Notes under the pieces: generated by a model
What the model saw: only the letters and a program-made list of their open reading frames with translations
The model's database searches: none
Told to the model about the DNA's origin: nothing
Part shown: one piece after another, positions 1 through 6,217 of the stretch
How positions within the stretch are numbered: the first letter of the stretch is position 1
Layout: each line of letters begins with the position of its first letter
From: Flavobacteriales bacterium
GTDB lineage: Bacteria; Bacteroidota; Bacteroidia; Flavobacteriales_D; Sanyastnellaceae
Assembly: GCA_027488055.1 (NCBI GenBank)
Contig: JAIYCK010000141.1
Span: forward strand, 1-8,017
DNA: 8,017 nt
Direction of reading: 5' to 3'
Position numbers and translations under genes: made by a program

Positions 1-156
1 GTCGCAGTGCGCACAGGACACCATTGCACCGAACCCTTGTGGACACGCTTGCAAGCACCAGGCACCGTGCGTGCTTCACTGGCCATGTACAATACCGAAG
101 AAGAAATAGACTTGTTTGTGATGGCGCTCCAAAAAGCCATCCACATGCTTAGATAA
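1..156 (+). CDS. sufS: Cysteine desulfurase SufS, C-terminal end (partial)
   Basis: Only the last 51 codons are present; the gene begins outside the left edge and the window starts in its reading frame. SufS is a cytosolic PLP enzyme that takes sulfur from L-cysteine as a persulfide and hands it to SufE. The fragment starts with the motif VAVRTGHHC; the cysteine at fragment residue 9 (bases 25-27) is the expected persulfide-carrying residue, and RTGHHC is characteristic of the SufS-type (class II) desulfurases rather than IscS/NifS. The later PGTVRASLAMYNTEEEID stretch is the usual C-terminal substrate-site segment with its conserved Arg and the YNT motif. It ends in TAA only 7 bases before sufE, so the two genes are surely co-transcribed. 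The identification is firm; nothing can be said about the missing PLP-lysine domain. Confidence 0.93.
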   Translation, partial: VAVRTGHHCTEPLWTRLQAPGTVRASLAMYNTEEEIDLFVMALQKAIHMLR

Positions 157-163
157 TACCACC

Positions 164-598
164 ATGTCCACCATCATTGACCAACGACAACAAGAAATCA
201 TAGATGAATTCAGCATGTTCAGTGACTGGATGCAGAAGTACGAGTACATCATTGAGCTTGGCAAAGAATTGCCCTTGATCGATGCACAATTTAAAACGGA
301 TGAACAGCTGATCAAAGGTTGTCAAAGCAAGGTGTGGTTGCATGCTACACAGTCCAATGATCAAAGGTTGCATTTCACTGCCGACAGCGACGCCATAATA
401 ACCAAAGGCTTGGTAGCCTTGATGGTACGTGTCTTCGATGGTGAAGAACCCAGCTCGATTCTACAAACCGACTTGCATTTCATCAAAGCCATTGGACTTC
501 ACGAACATTTATCGCCGACGCGCAGCAACGGACTAGCAGGTATGGTGCAGCAAATCAAAAATTACGCAGTGGCCTATCAACTCAAACAAACGCATTAA
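164..598 (+). CDS. sufE: SufE sulfur-acceptor protein
   Basis: A complete 144-residue protein of the SufE family (usual length about 135-150). SufE accepts persulfide sulfur from SufS, stimulates its desulfurase activity and passes the sulfur to the SufBCD scaffold in the cytosol. The active-site cysteine is Cys53 in the motif LIKGCQSKVWL, which matches the GCQSxVW signature of the family. The other family signature, LSPTRSNGL, lies near residues 116-124 in the C-terminal helix region. The N-terminal part (about residues 8-35, QQEIIDEFSMFSDWMQKYEYI) is the typical helical lead-in. The ATG start is 7 bases after the sufS stop, and no strong Shine-Dalgarno sequence is visible, so translation may rely on coupling. 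The order sufS-sufE-DUF59 is a common arrangement in Bacteroidota. Confidence 0.96.
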   Translation: MSTIIDQRQQEIIDEFSMFSDWMQKYEYIIELGKELPLIDAQFKTDEQLIKGCQSKVWLHATQSNDQRLHFTADSDAIITKGLVALMVRVFDGEEPSSILQTDLHFIKAIGLHEHLSPTRSNGLAGMVQQIKNYAVAYQLKQTH

Positions 599-604
599 GG
601 TATC

Positions 605-925
605 ATGACCATCGAAGAAAGAAACGCATTGGAAGAAAAAGTGATCGCAGTATTGAAAACCATTTACGATCCTGAGATCCCTGTGGACATTTACGAGTTG
701 GGATTGATATACAACATCGGCATAGACGATGCATCGTTTGTAACCATCTTGATGACACTCACATCGCCTTCATGTCCAGTTGCCGAAACCTTGCCGCCAG
801 ACGTTGAAGCGAAAGTAGCTAGCGTTCAAGGCGTGTCCGGCTCCAAAGTGGAAATCACCTGGGATCCATCGTGGGACAAGAGCATGATGAGCGAAGAAGC
901 GCAGTTGGAATTAGGTTTTTTGTAG
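605..925 (+). CDS. sufT: DUF59/MIP18-family SUF-associated Fe-S assembly protein
   Basis: A 106-residue single-domain protein of the DUF59 (MIP18, PaaD-like) family, which in bacteria helps maturation of iron-sulfur proteins together with the SUF machinery; its exact biochemical step is not settled. The family core DPEIPVDIYELGLIY is at residues 22-36, and the conserved TSPSCP motif at residues 53-58 holds the single conserved cysteine, Cys57. A GVSGSKVEITWDPSWD segment follows, and the tail SEEAQLELGFL is typical of the short SUF-linked members. It starts 6 bases after sufE with a weak AAGG sequence overlapping the sufE stop, consistent with translational coupling. The symbol is used in the sense of the short Staphylococcus-type SufT; the longer (about 170-residue) proteins also called SufT are a different length class. 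It is the last gene of the suf unit here. Confidence 0.88.
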   Translation: MTIEERNALEEKVIAVLKTIYDPEIPVDIYELGLIYNIGIDDASFVTILMTLTSPSCPVAETLPPDVEAKVASVQGVSGSKVEITWDPSWDKSMMSEEAQLELGFL

Positions 926-957
926 CCTTGCGCCAGTTTGATCGACTCACCAAAACA

Positions 958-2001
958 TCACGATTCTTTCAAAGCATCCCAACCTTGCGCTTGCAAGGGA
1001 ATACGATCGCCCGCACGAGTGATTAAGTGCACACCCGCCCCATCCGGTGTGACATGGCCAATCACAGACAAATTGGGATTGCCCTTGATCTTATCATAGT
1101 CCTTTTGTTTGATGGTAAAGAGCAGTTCGTAATCTTCACCACCGTTCAACGCACACGTCGTATGATCCAAGTTGAATTCAGCTGCAACCCGAGCCACCTG
1201 GGGATCCACTGGAATTTTTTCTTCGTACACATCAAACCCCACAAAACTTTGATCGGCCAAATGCAACAATTCAGAAGCCAATCCATCGCTGACATCAATC
1301 ATGGCTGTGGGAATGACCTCCAAAGACTCTAAAAGCTCAATAATATCGAGTCGCGCCTCAGGTTTAAGTTGACGTTGCAATGGATATTGATAATCGTTGA
1401 GGTCAGGTTGAGCGGTTGGTGCCGCCTTGAAGACATCCTTTTCACGCTCCAATACTTGCAACCCGATGAATGCTGCACCCAAATCTCCCGTCACTACCAC
1501 CAAATCATTTTCACGGGCACCGCTGCGCGTAGCAATTTTGTGTGGTTCCGCTTTACCAATGGCTGTAATGCTGATGATCAATCCACTCTTGGAGCTGGTA
1601 GTATCACCACCGATGAGGTCCACACCGTAGTTTTCGCATGCCAACAGCATGCCTGCATACAATTCGTCAATGGCCTCCAATGAGAATCGATTGCTCAATG
1701 CCAATGAAACAGTGATTTGTTCTGGCTTGCCATTCATCGCGCATATGTCGCTGAGATTGACACACACGCTCTTATATCCCAAATGTTTGAGCGGCACGTA
1801 ACTCAAATCAAAATGAACGCCTTCCACCAATAAGTCAGTTGACACCAAAACGTGGTGCGCTTCGGTATATTTCAGGATCGCCGCGTCATCGCCTACGCCT
1901 TTGACCGTGGTGGCATTGCGCAATAAGATGTGGTCGGTCAGGTGTTTGATCAACCCAAATTCACCCAATGCACTGAGTTCAGTGCGCATATCGTCTGACA
2001 T
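958..2001 (-). CDS. thiL: Thiamine-monophosphate kinase ThiL
   Basis: ThiL phosphorylates thiamine monophosphate to thiamine diphosphate with ATP, the last step of cofactor synthesis, in the cytosol. From the ATG at 2001 the protein has 347 residues, normal for the family (about 325-350). The fold belongs to the PurM/ThiL/SelD ATP-binding family. Visible signatures: GVGDDAAIL at 35-43 (the acidic metal/ATP site), STDLLVEGVHF at 54-64, NLSDICAMNGKP at 82-93, GGDTTSS at 131-137 and DVSDGLASEL at 236-245. The N-terminus RTELSALGEFGLI is typical of Bacteroidota ThiL. A longer reading frame exists back to a TTG at 2043, but the ATG at 2001 is preceded by an A-rich stretch (AAAAAAGAAACGACC) and fits homologues, so it is preferred. 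It lies 51 bases after recJ and is probably its operon partner. It converges on the suf unit with a 32-base gap and no hairpin terminator between. Confidence 0.95.
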   Translation of the reverse strand: MSDDMRTELSALGEFGLIKHLTDHILLRNATTVKGVGDDAAILKYTEAHHVLVSTDLLVEGVHFDLSYVPLKHLGYKSVCVNLSDICAMNGKPEQITVSLALSNRFSLEAIDELYAGMLLACENYGVDLIGGDTTSSKSGLIISITAIGKAEPHKIATRSGARENDLVVVTGDLGAAFIGLQVLEREKDVFKAAPTAQPDLNDYQYPLQRQLKPEARLDIIELLESLEVIPTAMIDVSDGLASELLHLADQSFVGFDVYEEKIPVDPQVARVAAEFNLDHTTCALNGGEDYELLFTIKQKDYDKIKGNPNLSVIGHVTPDGAGVHLITRAGDRIPLQAQGWDALKES

Positions 2002-2052
2002 GGTCGTTTCTTTTTTAAAATTATGAGTGCAAATGTCGCTCAAGGTGTATGA

Positions 2053-3810
2053 TTAGACACTCATTTGAGCAGAAATTTGATCATGTGGTACACCATGATC
2101 ATGGATATCCTTTACATTCAACTGCAAGCTCACTTGACCATTCCATACATTTTCCTCCAAGGTATACAATAGATCAATGGTTTGTCCGGCGTTCAAAGCT
2201 TCGCACCAATGGCCCATGTCGAAACCAATTCCATCGAAAATGGCTTGGTCATTTTTATCTTGTTTGACCTGTAGCTTAAGGTGTGTCTTTTCGGCCCCAA
2301 CCTGACGTGTGCCGCTATGATCCTGCACCCCTCGGGTAAAAAATATGGGTTTCATATTTTCTGGGCCAAACGGAGCAAACTGATTGAGAATGCGATAAAA
2401 TTTGGGGGTAATCTGATCAAAGTTCAATTCTGCATCGTAATAAATATGTGGAATGGGTCGCTCACCTTTCAACTGACCAGCCACTACCGCATCGAAACGA
2501 TCTCGAAAAGCGTCAAAATTTTCTTTGGTCAAAGACAACCCTGCAGCCATGGTATGACCGCCGAACTGTATGAGTAAATCGCTGCATTCTGAAAGCATTT
2601 GAAACAAATCGATCCCTGGAATACTGCGTGCACTGCCCGACAACTTACCATCGGCTTCCACCAGCACGATGGTCGGTTTGTAATAAGCCTCTACCAACCG
2701 AGCTGCTACGATTCCCACGACCCCTTTGTGCCATTTTTCGCTGGCCACCACAGTGGTGAAACTGGAACGATAAAAAGAGTCAGCGTCAACTATTTCGATG
2801 GCCTCTTGCGTGATTTCCTTGTCGAGGCTTTTGCGGGTATTGTTGTTGTCCTCTACAGAAGGACTGATCGCCTTGGCTTCTTCCACCGTTTCAGCCAATA
2901 ATAACTCCACTGCACGAGCGCCACTGAAAATGCGTCCCGCTGCGTTGATACGCGGGGCCAATATGAATACGACATCGGTGATGGTGATCATTGACTTTGT
3001 AAACCCAGCTTGATCCAACATAGCCTGCACCCCAGGTCTGCATGGACCTTCTACCATGTTCTTCAATCCATGGAATGCCAAAATTCTATTTTCGCCCACC
3101 AAGGGCACAATGTCTGCCCCGATTGAAATGGTGAGTAAATCCAAGTAAGCAAATAGATTGGCAACAGGAATTTTATGGGTGATACAAAATGCTTGAAGCA
3201 GTTTGAACCCTACACCGCAGCCGCTGAGCCCCTTGAATGGATAATAGCAATCACTTCGTTTGGGATCCAAAACTGCAACGGCCTCAGGTAATTCGCCGGG
3301 ATTGTGATGATCACAAATAATGATATCAACTCCTCTTTCATTGGCATAAGCTACCTTTTCCACATCCTTGATTCCGCAATCCAGAGTGATGATCAAGGAA
3401 TATTCGTTGTCTACCGCGTAATCCACACCCAAAAAGGAAAATCCATACCCTTCCTTATACCGATCGGGTATATAATACGCACAATGGACACCCACCTGCT
3501 TGAGGAAACTGTACATGAGTGTGACTGCCGTCGTGCCATCTACATCATAGTCGCCAAACACAAGGATGCGTTCACCCGACTCCACCGCTTGAGTGAGTCT
3601 TTCGACCGCCTTGTCCATGTCACGCATGAGAAAAGGGTCGTGCAAATCAGACAATTGAGGCCTGAAGAAGGCCTTTGCCTCTTCAAACGTAAAGATTTCG
3701 CGGTCCACCAGCAACTGACCGATGACCGGATCCACATTCAGTTCATCGGCCAGCCGAGCTGCTGCAGGCGAAGGATGTGGGGGTTTGTTGTACCAGAGTT
3801 TTGTAGTCAT
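2053..3810 (-). CDS. recJ: Single-stranded-DNA-specific 5'-3' exonuclease RecJ
   Basis: RecJ degrades single-stranded DNA 5' to 3' in RecF-type recombination, base-excision and mismatch repair. From the ATG at 3810 it has 585 residues, the usual length. Domains in order: a DHH phosphoesterase domain with motif I FGDYDVDG (85-92), ITLDCGI (141-147) and the DHH triad at 167-169 (CDHHNPGE); the GLSGCGVGFK segment (194-203); RINAAGRI (287-294); then the DHHA1 domain with SEKWHKGVVGIVAARL (357-372), SARS (393-396) and the GGHTMAAG motif (417-424); finally an OB-fold-like C-terminal region. The acidic metal ligands D87, D89, D91, D144 and H168/H169 are all present, so the enzyme looks active. The frame extends upstream to 3858, but those extra residues are hydrophobic and un-RecJ-like and would overlap a promoter candidate, so 3810 is chosen. 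thiL follows 51 bases downstream. Confidence 0.96.
   Translation of the reverse strand: MTTKLWYNKPPHPSPAAARLADELNVDPVIGQLLVDREIFTFEEAKAFFRPQLSDLHDPFLMRDMDKAVERLTQAVESGERILVFGDYDVDGTTAVTLMYSFLKQVGVHCAYYIPDRYKEGYGFSFLGVDYAVDNEYSLIITLDCGIKDVEKVAYANERGVDIIICDHHNPGELPEAVAVLDPKRSDCYYPFKGLSGCGVGFKLLQAFCITHKIPVANLFAYLDLLTISIGADIVPLVGENRILAFHGLKNMVEGPCRPGVQAMLDQAGFTKSMITITDVVFILAPRINAAGRIFSGARAVELLLAETVEEAKAISPSVEDNNNTRKSLDKEITQEAIEIVDADSFYRSSFTTVVASEKWHKGVVGIVAARLVEAYYKPTIVLVEADGKLSGSARSIPGIDLFQMLSECSDLLIQFGGHTMAAGLSLTKENFDAFRDRFDAVVAGQLKGERPIPHIYYDAELNFDQITPKFYRILNQFAPFGPENMKPIFFTRGVQDHSGTRQVGAEKTHLKLQVKQDKNDQAIFDGIGFDMGHWCEALNAGQTIDLLYTLEENVWNGQVSLQLNVKDIHDHGVPHDQISAQMSV
2079..2100. repeat. Inverted repeat near the 3' end of recJ
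   Basis: GATCAT and ATGATC form the outer arms, with an inner GTG/CAC pairing around a GTA loop and one bulged C, giving about 9 base pairs. It lies in the last codons of recJ (coding DHGVPHDQ), about 25 bases before its stop and about 80 bases before thiL. There is no T-run after it on either strand, so it is not a classic terminator. It may simply be coding sequence; an RNA-structure role at the recJ-thiL junction is only possible. Confidence 0.35.
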
Positions 3811-3819
3811 AATGATGTA

Positions 3820-3850
3820 CATATATACTGAAAAAAAGACTAGTCCCCAA
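3820..3850 (-). promoter_or_regulatory. Candidate Bacteroidota-type promoter for recJ-thiL
   Basis: Read on the - strand there is a TTG (3848-3850), a 20-base spacer, and TATATATG (3820-3827). This compares with the phylum's TTTG / TAnnTTTG pattern with 19-21 bases between; the -7 element matches at 7 of 8 positions counting the free Ns. The start of transcription would fall only a few bases before the recJ ATG at 3810, giving a very short leader, and it would exclude the longer recJ frame. The match comes from a short A/T-rich region and could be chance. Confidence 0.35.
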
Positions 3851-3909
3851 GAAAACAAGCTGCTTTTTCATATTCACAAAGAGAATTTGATGGAATTTGC
3901 AACCAAAAC

Positions 3910-3941
3910 TTGGCAAGGAGCGTCTTATTCGCGTATTTTCG
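3910..3941 (+). promoter_or_regulatory. Candidate promoter for the Cys-repeat lipoprotein gene
   Basis: TTG at 3910-3912 is followed after 21 bases by TATTTTCG at 3934-3941, one mismatch from TAnnTTTG. Transcription would begin near 3945-3950, leaving a leader of about 30 bases before the ATG at 3979. A second near-match to the -7 element, TAATTTAG at 3953-3960, has no upstream partner at the right distance. This lies in the 168-base divergent gap between recJ and the lipoprotein gene, where a + strand promoter is required. Confidence 0.3.
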
Positions 3942-3978
3942 AAACCTGTTAATAATTTAGACAAACACATTCACACCG

Positions 3979-5031
3979 ATGAAATTGCGTCATTATCTGT
4001 TTACTTTCTTCGCTGCCTTCTTTGGAGCGATGTTGATTGCTGGTTGCTTGAACGAAGACAACCGCATCCCACCCAATTGCTATGATGGCATTCTCAATAA
4101 TGGAGAAGAGCGCATCGACTGCGGTGGTGAGTTCTGTGATGAGTGCGATCATTGCACCAATGGCATTTATGAGCCCGAGCGTCTTGAAACATGGGTAGAC
4201 TGCGGTGGTGAGTGTGGTCCTTGTCCTCAAAACGCCAACGGTATCCAAGATGGCGATGAAACAGGCATCGATTGCGGCGGATCGGCTGGTGGTTGTGAAT
4301 TGCTTTGCGACGACGGCTTGCTCAATGGCAACGAAGATCAAATCGACTGTGAAGACGACATCGCCAATCAAGAAGAATCATGCCCTCACTGTCCAACGTG
4401 TGTAGATGGCGAAATGAATGGTGGCGAAGTAGGTATTGACTGCGGTGGCGACTGCGCAGCATGCTGCTCAAGCGGCAATTGCACGAATGCAATCATCGAT
4501 GGTAATGAGTTTTGGACGGACTGCGGAGGCCGCACTTGTCCAGATTGCGCAGATACTTTGAAGTGGAAAGTAGGTGGAGAAACCGAATATTGCCCTTCGA
4601 CACTTCTAGCGGCGGCTGTATCACATGTACCTGCCACCGATGGCACGCCACCGGGTGAATTCAAAGTGACCTTGGCTGCAGGAACACTCATGGGTACCAT
4701 CACCATTGTATTGACCGAGCCAGCAGTTGGTTGGATGGCCAATCAAACTTTTGCTGCCGACATGAACAACCCTACAGAATATAGCATCACTTACACTGAT
4801 GTGGAAGGCAATGACTACACCACAGGCCTTGACGGAGGCGAAGGCACCATTAAACTAATTAAATACGCGACAATCAATATTCCTGCGTCCACAACCGATG
4901 GCTGTAACAAACCAGGTGGAGATTATTTCTTCTATCGCGTCATATTCAGTGGAACCTTGGTTAATTCATTGGATCCCACCTCTGACATTTCAATCGAATC
5001 TGGTTTGTGGCAGTTTACTTTCAAGCCATAA
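3979..5031 (+). CDS. Secreted lipoprotein with six Cys/Asp/Gly-rich repeats
   Basis: A 350-residue protein of unknown function. Residues 1-22 form a lipoprotein signal peptide (K/R start, hydrophobic core) ending in the lipobox IAGC, so Cys23 is the predicted lipidated residue; the acidic pair E26-D27 just after it may favour surface export, as in some Bacteroidota lipoproteins (inference). Residues 34-190 contain six repeats of about 25 residues with the pattern C-x-[DN]-G-I-x-[DN]-G-x-E-x-x-[IV]-D-C-G-G-x-x-C-x-x-C, beginning near 34, 59, 85, 110, 141 and 168. The conserved cysteines probably form disulfides, and the D/N/G/E pattern could bind calcium; neither is proven. Similar repeats occur, from memory, in secreted proteins of Bacteroidota and myxobacteria. 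Residues 194-350 form a beta-rich domain with two cysteines (205, 309) that resembles, weakly, the DUF6252-type domain of Bacteroidota lipoproteins. The gene stands alone, with its own terminator downstream. Confidence 0.85.
   Translation: MKLRHYLFTFFAAFFGAMLIAGCLNEDNRIPPNCYDGILNNGEERIDCGGEFCDECDHCTNGIYEPERLETWVDCGGECGPCPQNANGIQDGDETGIDCGGSAGGCELLCDDGLLNGNEDQIDCEDDIANQEESCPHCPTCVDGEMNGGEVGIDCGGDCAACCSSGNCTNAIIDGNEFWTDCGGRTCPDCADTLKWKVGGETEYCPSTLLAAAVSHVPATDGTPPGEFKVTLAAGTLMGTITIVLTEPAVGWMANQTFAADMNNPTEYSITYTDVEGNDYTTGLDGGEGTIKLIKYATINIPASTTDGCNKPGGDYFFYRVIFSGTLVNSLDPTSDISIESGLWQFTFKP
4078..4548 (+). repeat. Six degenerate in-frame Cys-rich repeat units
   Basis: This stretch codes for lipoprotein residues 34-190. 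The units share the core [IV]DCGG (bases near 4117, 4198, 4270, 4438 and 4519, spelled mostly as GAC/GAT TGC GGT/GGC/GGA), preceded by a D/N-G-x-E segment. Units 1, 2, 5 and 6 have the full four-cysteine pattern. Unit 3 lacks the first cysteine (NANG instead of CxDG) and has a rearranged end. Unit 4 has IDCEDD in place of IDCGG and an insertion of about six residues. The DNA of the units differs at many positions, so this is an old protein repeat rather than a recent tandem duplication. Confidence 0.8.
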
Positions 5032-5059
5032 GCGCCTATTCAATTGCATTTAAAATAAT

Positions 5060-5089
5060 AAAACGACCTTTCGAGGTCGTTTTTTTTTT
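5060..5089. terminator. Rho-independent terminator (probably bidirectional)
   Basis: ACGACCT (5063-5069) pairs perfectly with AGGTCGT (5074-5080) around a TTCG loop, extended by flanking A and T bases to about 10 base pairs, and followed by a run of T up to 5089. It starts 29 bases after the lipoprotein stop and would end that transcript. On the - strand the hairpin is followed by TTTTATTATTTTA, so it may also stop transcripts coming leftward from queG, which has no better terminator. Confidence 0.92.
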
Positions 5090-5163
5090 AATCTTAATTT
5101 TAGCGTTCGGTGCCCAATCGCAATTATAATCTCCCCCAACACTAATCCATTGAGATAAAAAAC

Positions 5164-5256
5164 ATGTATCCAGACCGCTATACCAGTAAACCTTTTTTAT
5201 CCGCCATCATAGAAAGCTACAACAAAGAAATGTTTACAGACGATCCTCTTACCTAG
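5164..5256 (+). CDS. Possible 30-residue small protein (hypothetical)
   Basis: An ATG-to-TAG frame of 30 codons in the gap between the lipoprotein terminator and the queG stop. The predicted peptide begins MYPDRYTSKPFLSAI and continues IESYNKEMFTDDPLT; it has no signal peptide or transmembrane segment, and a short amphipathic helix around FLSAIIESYNKEMF is plausible. The ATG is preceded by GAGATAAAAAAC, which could serve as a ribosome site. It sits behind a strong terminator, so it would need its own promoter; only weak candidates are seen (TAATTTTA at 5095-5102, TATAAT near 5128). I do not recognise the sequence. It could be a genuine small gene, a remnant of a larger one, or a chance frame. 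Confidence 0.35.
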   Translation: MYPDRYTSKPFLSAIIESYNKEMFTDDPLT

Positions 5257-5273
5257 CTTTGATGGTCAAGGCT
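5255..5273 (+). repeat. Short hairpin between small ORF and queG
   Basis: AGCTTTGA and TCAAGGCT pair over 8 positions (one G-U in the + strand RNA) around a TGG loop. It covers the end of the small ORF's stop codon and the queG stop codon. There is no following T-run, so it is a poor terminator; on the - strand it has a mismatch. It is recorded because it lies exactly at the convergent junction. Confidence 0.25.
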
Positions 5274-6195
5274 CCAAGAAATCAATGTTTTTGCGAAGGC
5301 CCACATATTTAGCTCGTTTCACAGCAGAACCTTTGAACACCCGTTTAAAGGTTTCTTCTGTCAATTCCTTCCATTCACTGGTGGTCCAATGATGCCAGGA
5401 CTCGTTACCTAGAAAGCGTGGTTCTTGATGTGATTTAGCAAATCGATTCCAAGGACACACATCTTGACAAATGTCACAACCGAATGCCCATTCGGCCATT
5501 CGACCTTTGAATTCTTGTGGAATAGCCTCGCGCAATTCAATAGTAAGATACGATATACATTTGGATCCATCCACCACGTAAGGAGTGACAATAGCATCGG
5601 TTGGACAAGCATCAATACACCGTGTACATGTGCCACAATAGTCCTTTACTGGGCCATCGGGGGTAAGTTCAAGATCCAGCACAAGCTCAGCTAAAAAGAA
5701 AAACGACCCTTGCGATTTGCTGATCACATTCGCATTTTTACCCACCCATCCGATGCCCGCTTTTGCAGCCCACGCCTTTTCGAGTAAAGGTGCGCTATCT
5801 ACAAATGCCCGTCCATCGACTTCACCAATTTCATCTCGGATGCGTTGAATAAATGTATGCAGGCGATCCTTTATCACCACGTGATAATCTTCGCCATACG
5901 CGTACTTAGAGATGTGAAAGCTCTTGTCTGTTTTGGGTTCGGGGGGATAATAATGATACGCCAAAGAGATGACCGATTTTGAACCGGGCACCAACAGCCG
6001 AGGATCCAATCGTTTGTCAAAGTGATTTCCCATGTAATCCATTTGACCGTGCATCCCTTGCTGCAACCATTTTTCCAATCGTGGTGCCTCGGACTCCAAA
6101 AAATCCGATTTGGAGATCCCACAAAAGGCAAACCCCAATTGATGGGCCAGGTCTTTTACCAGACGGGTATGCTTGTCAATGGCAACTGGATTCAT
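5266..6195 (-). CDS. queG: Epoxyqueuosine reductase QueG
   Basis: QueG reduces epoxyqueuosine to queuosine in tRNA anticodons, the last step of queuosine synthesis, using cobalamin and two [4Fe-4S] clusters in the cytosol. The protein has 309 residues, the short form without the C-terminal HEAT extension found in some bacteria. The cobalamin-binding N-terminal part includes KYAYGEDYHVVIKDRL (97-112); Asp133 in VDSAPLLEKAWA is the expected catalytic acid, followed by GIGWVGKN (147-154). Eight cluster cysteines are present: C187, C190, C193, C197 (CGTCTRCIDAC), C213, and C240, C243, C247 (CDICQDVCPWN). All key residues are intact. The ATG at 6195 lies 22 bases after the ruvB stop, so the two are probably co-transcribed. 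Its Fe-S clusters would depend on the kind of SUF machinery coded at the left end of the window, though the two loci are not one operon. Confidence 0.96.
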   Translation of the reverse strand: MNPVAIDKHTRLVKDLAHQLGFAFCGISKSDFLESEAPRLEKWLQQGMHGQMDYMGNHFDKRLDPRLLVPGSKSVISLAYHYYPPEPKTDKSFHISKYAYGEDYHVVIKDRLHTFIQRIRDEIGEVDGRAFVDSAPLLEKAWAAKAGIGWVGKNANVISKSQGSFFFLAELVLDLELTPDGPVKDYCGTCTRCIDACPTDAIVTPYVVDGSKCISYLTIELREAIPQEFKGRMAEWAFGCDICQDVCPWNRFAKSHQEPRFLGNESWHHWTTSEWKELTEETFKRVFKGSAVKRAKYVGLRKNIDFLEP

Positions 6196-6217
6196 GGAGT
6201 CTGTTTGGAGCTATAAC

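Noticed and set aside
983..998. CCTTGC-GCTT-GCAAGG hairpin in the end of thiL
   Set aside because: Only 6 base pairs, inside coding sequence, with no T-run on either strand; not enough to call a terminator.
2002..2043. A longer thiL start at a TTG
   Set aside because: It would lie almost against the recJ stop, uses a rare start codon, and adds residues not typical of ThiL; the ATG at 2001 has an A-rich upstream sequence.
3304..3831. A 175-codon + strand open frame opposite the recJ start
   Set aside because: It is antisense to conserved RecJ motif regions, its peptide matches no family pattern, and recJ coding is unmistakable on the - strand.
3811..3858. A longer recJ start giving 16 extra residues
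   Set aside because: The added residues are hydrophobic and unlike RecJ N-termini, and the ATG at 3810 begins a typical sequence; a promoter candidate covers the extra part.
3949..4371. A 140-codon - strand open frame opposite the lipoprotein
   Set aside because: Its openness follows from the repeated Cys/Gly/Asp codons of the lipoprotein read backwards; the + strand has a signal peptide, lipobox and repeats.
3979..5031. Ferredoxin or metallothionein reading of the Cys-rich lipoprotein
   Set aside because: The cysteines are in an exported lipoprotein and spaced in a DCGG repeat unlike CxxCxxCxxxCP clusters or metallothionein CxC runs; disulfides fit better.
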